Origin: CAZLLE01 sp964560425
Lineage (GTDB): Bacteria; Campylobacterota; Campylobacteria; Campylobacterales; QNZT01
DNA length: 64,000 nt
Reading direction: 5' to 3'
Assembly (NCBI GenBank): GCA_964560425.1
Contig: CAZLLE010000009.1
Coordinates: 1-64,000, forward strand
A model generated the notes under the pieces. The model made no database searches, had not been told where the DNA came from, and saw only the letters and a program-made list of their open reading frames with translations. Below are positions 53,655 through 61,030 of the stretch, in pieces; position 1 is the stretch's first letter, and every line of letters begins with the position of its first letter. The position numbers and the translations under genes were made by a program.

Positions 53655-54326
53655 ATGTCTGCACATATTGTAATAATAGAAGATGAAGAGGATCTATTAG
53701 AGCTTAGTGAGTATCGCCTAGAAAAAGAGGGATATCAAGTAACAGGATTTTTATCAACAAAACATGTAGAAAAATTACTTATTGAAGAGAGTGTTGATCT
53801 ACTTATAGTTGATAGAAACCTTCCCGGTATTGAGGGAAGCGAATTTATAGAAAAACTTCGCAATGAAGGATATAAAATCCCTGTAATATTCGTAAGTGCA
53901 AAAGATAGAGATAGTGAGATTGAAGAGGGGTTTTTAAGAGGTGGGGATGATTACCTTACCAAACCTTTTAATATGAATGAACTGATACTTCGTGTAAAAT
54001 CTATCCTTCGTAGAACAAAAGTAAGTAATGAAGGAAAAATAATATATAAAGATATAATTTTAGATTTGGATGAGAGACGCTCCTATATAGAAAATAGAGA
54101 GGTTACTCTTAGTAGATTAGAGTTTGAACTTTTGAGCTATTTTATACAAAATAAAAACATTGTCCTAAATCGTGACCAACTCTTAGAAGAGGTGTGGAGA
54201 GATGAAGAGTTTAAGCAGGTAAAAACAGTAAATGTTACAATTAATCGCCTCAAAAAAAAGATTGATCCAAATAAAACAAAAGATTATATCCAACCAATAA
54301 GAGGAATAGGTTATAAATTATGTTAA
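53655..54326 (+). CDS. OmpR/PhoB-family response regulator
   Basis: 223 residues. Receiver domain 1-120 with phospho-acceptor Asp53 (LLIVDRNLPG), acidic pocket IIEDEED, Ser81 and Lys103 (YLTKPFN). A winged-helix output domain follows (about 130-220) with the typical LSRLEFELLSYFIQN and VNVTINRLKKKID recognition helix. The ATG has AGGA at fair spacing. Overlaps the kinase gene by 7 bp. Confidence 0.94.
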   Translation: MSAHIVIIEDEEDLLELSEYRLEKEGYQVTGFLSTKHVEKLLIEESVDLLIVDRNLPGIEGSEFIEKLRNEGYKIPVIFVSAKDRDSEIEEGFLRGGDDYLTKPFNMNELILRVKSILRRTKVSNEGKIIYKDIILDLDERRSYIENREVTLSRLEFELLSYFIQNKNIVLNRDQLLEEVWRDEEFKQVKTVNVTINRLKKKIDPNKTKDYIQPIRGIGYKLC

Positions 54327-55702
54327 GAATCGACCAATTATACTTTAGAAATTTTTCTATTCTATTTTTTATAACACTTCTTATAACTGCTCTATCTGGC
54401 TATTTTTTACTTGAAAAAATTGAGATCAAAAATCACCATACAATGCTTGAAAACATGATAGATCAATTTGTAATTATTGAAGATAATGAATCAAAAATAG
54501 ATGATATGGTACATCAAATCAGAGATAAAACTTCTGTTCGTGTGACAATTATTGATGCTTCTGGAGTAGTTTTATATGAGAGTAATAGAGCTGTAAAAGG
54601 TATGCAAAACCATCTAAATCGCCCAGAAGTTGCCCAAGCCATTCTCAAGGGTACAGGTTCTAGCATACGATATTCACAAAGTGTTGGAAAAGATTTTTTA
54701 TATGTAGTCAAAAGAAAAAATATGCGTTTTGTAAGAATGGCTTATGCTCTTGATAGTATCAAAGAAAAGTTCTTTAAATTTTGGTTTAAAGCCATAGCAC
54801 TATTTGCTATTGCCATGATAATTTCATTTTGGATAGCTATGAAAATCAATGAAAAAATTAGTCATGATTTAGAGAAAATTAATATAAGTTTGGAAAATTT
54901 ATTAAATAAAAAATATGGGGTAAATTTTGAAGGAATAGGATGTTGCAAAGAGTTTGAAACTATCTCAAAACAGATAGAAAAAGTTTCACTCAAACTAAAA
55001 AAAAGAGATGCACAAAAAGCAAAATATACAAAAAATTTAAAAATATTGAGTAAAAAACAGGGAGATATTATATCTGCTATTAGTCATGAGTTTAAAAATC
55101 CAATTGCAGCGATCATGGGATATACTCAAACTGTACGAGAAGATCCAGATTTAACTCCACAAATAAGAGATAAATTTTTGGATAAAGTCTTAAAAAATTC
55201 TCATAAAATTGTATCTATGATTGATAGATTATCTCTTGCAATCAAATTAGAAAATGACTCTTTTGCACCAAAAATTACAACCTTTAAACTAACTCCATTG
55301 GTAGAAGATGTAAAAGAGACACTTCTACAAAAATATCCTCATCGTGAAATCATATTAGAGGTTGAAGATGTGACAATAAAAGCAGATAAATCAATGTTTG
55401 ATAATCTACTAACCAACCTTTTGGAAAATGGTCTCAAATATTCAGAAGATGAAGTAATAGTAAAAATAAAAAATTCAAAAGTAGAAATCATTGATAAAGG
55501 TATTGGAATAAAAGAAGAGAATATTAGAAATATTACAAAACGATTTTTTAGAGTAGATTCACTCTCTTGGGATAACTCTATAGGAGTAGGATTATATATT
55601 GTCAAATATATTTTAAAACTACATAGAAGTACTCTTCAAATAGAGAGTACTCCAAATGTTGGTTCAAAATTTTGGTTTAGTATAAAAAAATTTGAGATCT
55701 AA
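54320..55702 (+). CDS. PhoR-like sensor histidine kinase
   Basis: 460 residues. TM1 near 12-31, periplasmic sensor (about 35-150, containing VVLYESNRAVKGMQNHLNRPEV typical of PhoR-type sensors), TM2 near 156-175, HAMP-like linker, H-box ISAISHEFKNPIAA with His256, and ATPase motifs NLLENGLKYS (N box), IIDKGIGI (G1) and GVGLYIVKYI (G2). Partner of the preceding regulator. The signal may be phosphate or envelope stress; not known. Confidence 0.93.
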   Translation: MLRIDQLYFRNFSILFFITLLITALSGYFLLEKIEIKNHHTMLENMIDQFVIIEDNESKIDDMVHQIRDKTSVRVTIIDASGVVLYESNRAVKGMQNHLNRPEVAQAILKGTGSSIRYSQSVGKDFLYVVKRKNMRFVRMAYALDSIKEKFFKFWFKAIALFAIAMIISFWIAMKINEKISHDLEKINISLENLLNKKYGVNFEGIGCCKEFETISKQIEKVSLKLKKRDAQKAKYTKNLKILSKKQGDIISAISHEFKNPIAAIMGYTQTVREDPDLTPQIRDKFLDKVLKNSHKIVSMIDRLSLAIKLENDSFAPKITTFKLTPLVEDVKETLLQKYPHREIILEVEDVTIKADKSMFDNLLTNLLENGLKYSEDEVIVKIKNSKVEIIDKGIGIKEENIRNITKRFFRVDSLSWDNSIGVGLYIVKYILKLHRSTLQIESTPNVGSKFWFSIKKFEI

Positions 55703-56661
55703 GATTCAACCTCTTCCTCTTTGATCTCTTCAAATGCACCAACACCAACAAGTTTTTGATACCTTTTTTCTAATCTCTCTTCATCGCTAAGCTTCTCTAG
55801 CTCTTCTACAGAAGATAAAAAATATCTTTTTAGTGCCAAAATAGCATCTCGTTTATTTCTATGAGCACCCATAATAGGCTCATCAATCACATCATCAATA
55901 AGTCCAAGCTCCATCAAATTATCAGATGTAATTTTCATAGCTTTTGTAGCTTGTTCTTGTTTTTTGGGATCATTCCACAAAATAGCAGCACACCCCTCAG
56001 GAGAGATAACACTAAATACAGAATAACGCATCATAGCAAATTTATCAGCTACACCAATAGCCAAAGCACCACCACTTCCACCTTCTCCAATGACAATAGA
56101 GACAGATATAACATTTAAGTTACTAAGTTCAAAAAGATTATAAGCAATAGCTTCACTTTGACCTCTCTCTTCAGCACCAATTCCTGGATATGCACCCGGA
56201 GTATCAATTAAGAAAAGAACAGGAATTTTAAATTTTTCTGCCATTCTAGCAACACGAAGAGCTTTTCTATACCCTTCAGGATGAGGCATTCCAAAATTTC
56301 TTTTGATCTTATTTTTTGTTCCACGCCCCTTTTGCTCACCAATAACAATAGTTTTTTTACCACCAATTTTACCAATAAAACATACTATTGCATTATCATC
56401 TTTAAAATTTCTATCACCATGAAGCTCATACGCATCTTCCATCATACCTCTAATATAATCTAGAGCATAAGGACGACGCGGATGTCTAGCTACTTGCAAT
56501 TTTTGATATTCAGATAAATTTGAATAAGTCTTTGTAACCTCTTTTTCCAAAGTCTTCTCAAATGCTTCCAAAACTAAACTACTCTCACCTCTTGCTTTTG
56601 CATCTCGCAAGGATTGATCAATTTTTTCAATCCCTTTTTCAAAATCAAGATAAGTTACCAT
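55699..56661 (-). CDS. accA: Acetyl-CoA carboxylase carboxyltransferase subunit alpha
   Basis: 320 residues, makes malonyl-CoA for fatty-acid synthesis. DYIRGMMEDAYELHGDR, GMPHPEGYRKALRVARMAEK, LFLIDTPGAYPGIGAEERGQ and VIGEGGSGGALAIGVAD are visible. The convergent kinase gene overlaps its end by 4 bp. Last gene of a fabG-acpP-fabF-accA transcript. Confidence 0.97.
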   Translation of the reverse strand: MVTYLDFEKGIEKIDQSLRDAKARGESSLVLEAFEKTLEKEVTKTYSNLSEYQKLQVARHPRRPYALDYIRGMMEDAYELHGDRNFKDDNAIVCFIGKIGGKKTIVIGEQKGRGTKNKIKRNFGMPHPEGYRKALRVARMAEKFKIPVLFLIDTPGAYPGIGAEERGQSEAIAYNLFELSNLNVISVSIVIGEGGSGGALAIGVADKFAMMRYSVFSVISPEGCAAILWNDPKKQEQATKAMKITSDNLMELGLIDDVIDEPIMGAHRNKRDAILALKRYFLSSVEELEKLSDEERLEKRYQKLVGVGAFEEIKEEEVES

Positions 56662-56669
56662 CTATCTAC

Positions 56670-57893
56670 CTACTTATATTTTTTTAAAATAATTGATCCA
56701 TTTGTTCCACCAAAACCAAAAGAGTTACTCATAACAACATCTAAATCAACTTTTCTCGCTTCATTTGGTACAACATCAAGATCACAATCTTCATCAGGTG
56801 TTGTATAATTAATTGTTGGAGGAATAATACCATCACGCATTGCCATGATAGAGATAATCGCTTCAATCGCCCCAGCTGCACCCAAACAGTGACCAATTTG
56901 ACCTTTTGTAGAGCTCATTAAAGGAGCATTCTCTTTGCCAAACAATTTCTTAACAGCCATAGTCTCATACCAATCATTATATTTAGTACTTGTTCCATGT
57001 GCATTGATATAATCAATTTTAACATCTCCAGCCATTCTCATAGCTGCCTTCATAGCACGATAAGCACCTTCACCCTCAGGAGCTGGTGTTGTAATATGAT
57101 TTGCATCACCACTCTCACCAAAACCTATCACTTCAGCATAAATTTTTGCACCTCTAGCCTCTGCACTCTCTAAACTCTCAATTACCAATGCTCCAGCACC
57201 CTCACCCATTACAAAGCCATCACGATCTAAATCAAATGGACGAGAAGCTTTTTGTGGATCATCATTTCTAGTTGAAAGTGCTTTCATCGCAGCAAAACCA
57301 CCAATACCAGCCTCACAAATAGCAGACTCTGCACCAATTACAAGCATCTGATCTGCACCATCAAGCATAATTGTTTTTGCTGCTTCAGATACAGCATGAG
57401 TACCCGCAGCACATGCTGTTACACATGATAGATTTGGACCTTTAAGAGCATGCTCAATAGATATAAAACCACCCAACATATTTACTAAAGATGAAGGAAT
57501 AAAAAATGGAGATATTCTTCTAGGTCCTCTAGTAGATGCGATTACTGAATTTTTCTCAATATTTGGCAATCCACCAATACCAGAAGCAGATACAACACCA
57601 AATCTTTCAGAATCAAATTTTCCATCAAATCCAGCATCTTGCATAGCCTCTTTTGAAGCTTTAATACCCAATTGAATAAAACGATCTGCCTTTTTTACCT
57701 CTTTTGGATTCATAACAGTAGAAGGGTCAAAATCTGTAATCTCACCTGCAATTTGAACAGAGTGTTTGGATGTATCAAACAGAGTAATTCGTTTAATACC
57801 ACATTTACCTTCTACAATGGCATTAAAAGAACTCTCTTTATCCATTCCAACAGAATTAATCATCCCAAGACCCGTTATAACAACCCTTTTCAA
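56670..57893 (-). CDS. fabF: 3-oxoacyl-[acyl-carrier-protein] synthase II
   Basis: 407 residues. Elongates acyl chains with malonyl-ACP. Catalytic Cys in VTACAAGTHAVSEA, His in NAHGTSTKYND and His in GQIGHCLGAAGAIEA; the terminal SFGFGGTNGSIIL matches the family. A partial terminator separates it from acpP. 9 bp to accA. Confidence 0.97.
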   Translation of the reverse strand: MKRVVITGLGMINSVGMDKESSFNAIVEGKCGIKRITLFDTSKHSVQIAGEITDFDPSTVMNPKEVKKADRFIQLGIKASKEAMQDAGFDGKFDSERFGVVSASGIGGLPNIEKNSVIASTRGPRRISPFFIPSSLVNMLGGFISIEHALKGPNLSCVTACAAGTHAVSEAAKTIMLDGADQMLVIGAESAICEAGIGGFAAMKALSTRNDDPQKASRPFDLDRDGFVMGEGAGALVIESLESAEARGAKIYAEVIGFGESGDANHITTPAPEGEGAYRAMKAAMRMAGDVKIDYINAHGTSTKYNDWYETMAVKKLFGKENAPLMSSTKGQIGHCLGAAGAIEAIISIMAMRDGIIPPTINYTTPDEDCDLDVVPNEARKVDLDVVMSNSFGFGGTNGSIILKKYK

Positions 57894-57937
57894 ACTACTT
57901 TCTCCTTCTTAATCTTATATATTTATGTATAGTTAAA

Positions 57938-57957
57938 GAAAACCCTTCCGGGTTCTC
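57938..57957 (-). terminator. Terminator/attenuator between acpP and fabF
   Basis: On the - strand directly after the acpP stop: 8-bp stem GAGAACCC / GGGTTTTC (one wobble) with GGAA tetraloop, then TTTAACT. It would end many acpP transcripts while letting some go on to fabF. Confidence 0.7.
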
Positions 57958-58191
57958 TTATGCGTTATGATTTTCGATATACTTTAAAGCATCGCCAACA
58001 GTTGCTATTGCTTCAGCATCTGCATCTGGAATTTCAATATCAAATTTCTCTTCAAGTGCCATTACAAGTTCAACTACATCTAGTGAATCCGCTCCCAAAT
58101 CTTCAACAAACTTTGACTCCTCTTTTACCTCATCAGCATTTACGCTTAGTTGCTCTACAACTACCGCTTTTACATCATCAATTAATGCCAT
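57958..58191 (-). CDS. acpP: Acyl carrier protein
   Basis: 77 residues, acidic. The phosphopantetheine Ser36 sits in DLGADSLDVVELVMALE, and DIEIPDADAE follows. Carries growing fatty acids. Lies 60 bp after fabG and before the terminator, so its mRNA may be in excess of fabF. Confidence 0.98.
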   Translation of the reverse strand: MALIDDVKAVVVEQLSVNADEVKEESKFVEDLGADSLDVVELVMALEEKFDIEIPDADAEAIATVGDALKYIENHNA

Positions 58192-58252
58192 ATTTATCTC
58201 CTTTTTAAAAGTAAGTGCAATATTACCACAAGTTTATTAAAATCGGAAAAGT

Positions 58253-58996
58253 TTACATATACATTCCACCATTGACTTTTAATATTTCACCAGTAATGTA
58301 AGATGCATTATCACTAAGTAAAAAAGCGGTAGCTTCTGCTATATCTTTTGGATCACCAAATCTTTTAAGTGGAATTTTACTTGTATATTCAGCTTTGACA
58401 TCATCACTAAGTTTATCAGTCATATCAGTAGCAATAAACCCCGGAGTAATTACATTAAAACGAATTCCCCTAGCAGAACCTTCCAAAGCAAAACTCTTAC
58501 TCATAGCATTTACTGCACCCTTACTTGCTGTGTAGTTTACTTGTCCTACATTCCCTGTTTGGGATACAATAGAAGAGATATTTACAACTGAACCAAATCT
58601 CTTTTTACTCATCACTTTCAAAGCCTCTCTAGAGCCAATAAAAACTGAATTTAGATTTGTTTTAATTACATTATCAAAATCCTCAATTTTCATTCTAAGA
58701 GCCAATTTATCATTTGTAATACCTGCATTATTTACCAAATAAGATAGTTCACCATCAGTTGAAACAATAGTTTTGATACCTTCAATAAAACCAGCCTCGT
58801 CACTCACATCAAAAGATATAACAGCAGCTTCCCCACCATTTGCCACTATTTCAGCTTGTAAGGCATCTGCAATTTCAGGAGATGAACGATAATTGATCCA
58901 AACCTTAAGACCATAACCTGCCAAAACTCTAGCTATTTGAGCCCCTATACCTTTACTAGCTCCTGTAACAAGTACATTTTTCCCACTAAATTTCAT
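58253..58996 (-). CDS. fabG: 3-oxoacyl-[acyl-carrier-protein] reductase
   Basis: 247 residues, short-chain dehydrogenase. NADPH motif TGASKGIGAQIA, NNAGI (NNAGITND), catalytic Ser in VVNISSIVSQTG and Y-x3-K in VNYTASKGAVNAM. C-terminal GEILKVNGGMYM is typical of FabG. First gene of the fatty-acid block. Confidence 0.95.
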   Translation of the reverse strand: MKFSGKNVLVTGASKGIGAQIARVLAGYGLKVWINYRSSPEIADALQAEIVANGGEAAVISFDVSDEAGFIEGIKTIVSTDGELSYLVNNAGITNDKLALRMKIEDFDNVIKTNLNSVFIGSREALKVMSKKRFGSVVNISSIVSQTGNVGQVNYTASKGAVNAMSKSFALEGSARGIRFNVITPGFIATDMTDKLSDDVKAEYTSKIPLKRFGDPKDIAEATAFLLSDNASYITGEILKVNGGMYM

Positions 58997-59094
58997 CTAC
59001 ATTTACCTTTTTATCTAATTTTAATTCATGGTATAAAAAAAACAATAAAAAAGATATAATTATTTAAATTTTAATTCAATACAAAGGTCTTGGC

Positions 59095-59577
59095 ATGAAA
59101 AAAATTATATTTTTAATACTATTTTCACTAATACTATCTAGCTCTCTAAATGCACTACAAAGCTTCACTCTTAATACTCTAACCAATAGAGCCATCAATA
59201 TCACAAACTATGAAGGGAATTTTCTCTTTACTGATGAAGAGTATAAAAATAGGGAAGTTCTATTTTTCTTTTTTGGAAAACATTGCCCCTACTGCATCAA
59301 AGAGACCCCTTATATAATTGAACTAGCTAAAAAAAGAGTAAATAATCTAAAAATTATAGGTATTCATGCTCAAAACAGAATTGATAATAAAACATTGCAA
59401 GAGTTTGTACAAAAGCAAAAAATGAATTTTGATGTTTTAACATATCAGGAAGGAATGAAGCTTGTTAGATATCTTCAAAAAAGAAGCATGTGGATAGGTG
59501 GTGTACCTTTTCATGTCATTGTTGATAGAGATGGAAATCTTGAATCAGTAGAGTTTGAAACTCTTCTCAAAAAATAA
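59095..59577 (+). CDS. Periplasmic thioredoxin-like (TlpA/DsbE type) protein
   Basis: 160 residues. Signal peptide of about 20 residues (ends SLNA-LQSF), then a thioredoxin fold with active site CPYC (FFGKHCPYCIKETPYI) and a cis-Pro region GGVPFHVIVD. It may handle disulfides in cytochrome maturation or protein folding. Divergent from fabG; 11 bp before the Sel1-repeat gene. Confidence 0.82.
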   Translation: MKKIIFLILFSLILSSSLNALQSFTLNTLTNRAINITNYEGNFLFTDEEYKNREVLFFFFGKHCPYCIKETPYIIELAKKRVNNLKIIGIHAQNRIDNKTLQEFVQKQKMNFDVLTYQEGMKLVRYLQKRSMWIGGVPFHVIVDRDGNLESVEFETLLKK

Positions 59578-59588
59578 AAAGGGTAAAT

Positions 59589-60275
59589 ATGTTGCAAAAA
59601 GCACATGAGTTTTATAATAAAAAAAGTTTTGATCAAGCATTTGAGCTATATAAAAAATTGGCAGATAATGGAGATAGCCTAGCACAAACTTCACTAGCTT
59701 TTATGTATCAAAGGGGAGAGAGTGTTGAAGTAGATATAAAAAAAGCATTTGAGCTATACACAAAAGCTATAATAGAGAAACAACCTTATGCACTTTTTAA
59801 CCTAGCAATTATGTATCAACATGGAAATGAAGCTGTCCAAAAAGATGAAAAAAAAGCACATCAACTATTTCTGGATTCGGCAATAGCAGGTGTACATTTG
59901 GCACAATACCAAGTAGGATTACTATTTGAAAAAGGGATAGGTTGCACACAAAACTACTCTGAGGCTGCCTTTTGGTATGAAGAGGCTGCCAAAAGAGGTC
60001 ATGCAGAAGCATTTAATAATCTTGGAGTTCTTTATAAAGAGGGGCTTGGAGTTGAACAAAATTATCATAGAGCAAATATATGTTTCTCTCGTGCTTGTGA
60101 AAAAGATATCGCTACTGCATATTATAATCTTGGACAACTATATGATGGAGGACTTGGAGTAGAGAGAGATCATCAAAAGGCATTGGAATTGTGTCGAAAA
60201 GCTGCATTTGGAGGTCATAAAAAAGCAAAAAATATTATAAAAAAGCTACAAGAGAGCGGAAAAATTGTTTTTTAG
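59589..60275 (+). CDS. Sel1-like repeat protein
   Basis: 228 residues, no signal. Six or so Sel1 repeats of about 36 residues (ALFNLAIMYQHGN, AQYQVGLLFEKGIG, AFNNLGVLYKEGLG, AYYNLGQLYDGGLG). It is likely a cytoplasmic scaffold. Co-transcribed with the thioredoxin-like gene (11-bp gap). Partner unknown. Confidence 0.8.
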   Translation: MLQKAHEFYNKKSFDQAFELYKKLADNGDSLAQTSLAFMYQRGESVEVDIKKAFELYTKAIIEKQPYALFNLAIMYQHGNEAVQKDEKKAHQLFLDSAIAGVHLAQYQVGLLFEKGIGCTQNYSEAAFWYEEAAKRGHAEAFNNLGVLYKEGLGVEQNYHRANICFSRACEKDIATAYYNLGQLYDGGLGVERDHQKALELCRKAAFGGHKKAKNIIKKLQESGKIVF

Positions 60276-60354
60276 CTAAAAAATCCAACTTTTTTACAAT
60301 TAATTCACTATTAATTCATATAATTAAAATATATTAAATTAAAAGGGGTCTATT

Positions 60355-60600
60355 GTGAAAAAACTTGGAAAATGTGCAGTCTGTAAAAAAAGCATCTCTA
60401 GAACAGCACCTTTTTGTCCTCATTGTGGAGAAGAGTTTCCATTAGAGGAAGAGAGTGGTCAATTTTGGATACTATTTTTCTTTATTTTAATAGCTTGGGC
60501 TATTATGCACTTTATAGATGCCCCCGATGAAACAGTAGAAAACAATCAAACTTCACAAGTACTTCAATTTGTAGATTTTAATAAATCAGATATATATTAA
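60355..60600 (+). CDS. Small zinc-ribbon membrane protein
   Basis: 81 residues. An N-terminal zinc ribbon with CAVCKKS and CPHCG (two C-x2-C knuckles) is followed by one TM helix near 38-56 and an acidic tail. Start is GTG with AAAAGGGG just before it; there is no nearby ATG. Zinc-ribbon plus TM proteins are common regulatory or assembly factors; no function is known here. Confidence 0.65.
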   Translation: MKKLGKCAVCKKSISRTAPFCPHCGEEFPLEEESGQFWILFFFILIAWAIMHFIDAPDETVENNQTSQVLQFVDFNKSDIY

Positions 60601-60768
60601 CCCTCTTTTGTTGAGCATTGCTCAACATAAACTAAACTTCTAACACAACTTTCCCAAAAAACCATCAACTAATATTGCAATATATACAATTTTTCGTCAA
60701 AAACTATAAAAAATTTAAATTACTATATATTTTTAAAAAAAATTCACATTTATTTCACTTTTTTCTGA

Positions 60769-60774
60769 CATAAT
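60769..60774 (+). promoter_or_regulatory. Likely -10 box for the transcript leading to the nucleotidyltransferase fusion
   Basis: CATAAT (one mismatch to TATAAT) in an AT-rich tract. TSS would fall near 60781, at the left edge of the inverted-repeat region. No consensus -35 at the normal distance. Confidence 0.4.
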
Positions 60775-60780
60775 ACTCTC

Positions 60781-60926
60781 AACTTACAAAAGAGAGTTGA
60801 TAGAACAACCGTTTAAATCATCTCCTCACTCTCTTTTGGGTAAGTTCCAAGTACCCCTTTTCAAAATGGGTATGTGAGCAGTGTTAATTTCACAATTTTA
60901 GTGAAATTAACACTACTTACATACCC
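60781..60926 (+). promoter_or_regulatory. Candidate structured leader RNA with competing hairpins
   Basis: On the + strand: P1 AAAAGAGAGT (60788-60797) pairs with ACTCTCTTTT (60828-60837), with TGAT/ATCA inside. GGGTA (60838-60842) can pair with TACCC (60852-60856), and that TACCC also with GGGTA at 60868-60872. That last GGGTA in turn opens a large hairpin, GGGTATGTGAG to CTTACATACCC with a 14-bp inner stem AGTGTTAATTTCAC / GTGAAATTAACACT, spanning 60868-60926. Pairings are mutually exclusive, as in a switch. No named riboswitch class is recognised. The coding start is 104 bp downstream. Confidence 0.45.
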
Positions 60927-61030
60927 TCTTATATCCCACACAATAATTTCATATCAATTCCAAAGTATCAATGGCATATCTTGTGCTTATGAAGATAATT
61001 ACATATTTTATTTTCACACAAGGACATTTT

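Larger units (their letters stand above)
60601..61030. other. 430-bp intergenic region
   Basis: No credible ORF before the nucleotidyltransferase start. A GTTGAG-CATTG-CTCAAC hairpin at 60610-60626 may end the zinc-ribbon transcript. The rest is AT-rich up to the -10 and leader described separately. Confidence 0.5.

Noticed and set aside
60971..61030. Upstream 20-codon extension of the nucleotidyltransferase
   Set aside because: MKAVIMAGG at 61031 is the normal N-terminus and has AAGGA at 6 bp.
60601..61030. Transposon end or integron site in the inverted-repeat gap
   Set aside because: No transposase, integrase, or target-site duplication is seen nearby, and the repeats fit a structured transcript better.
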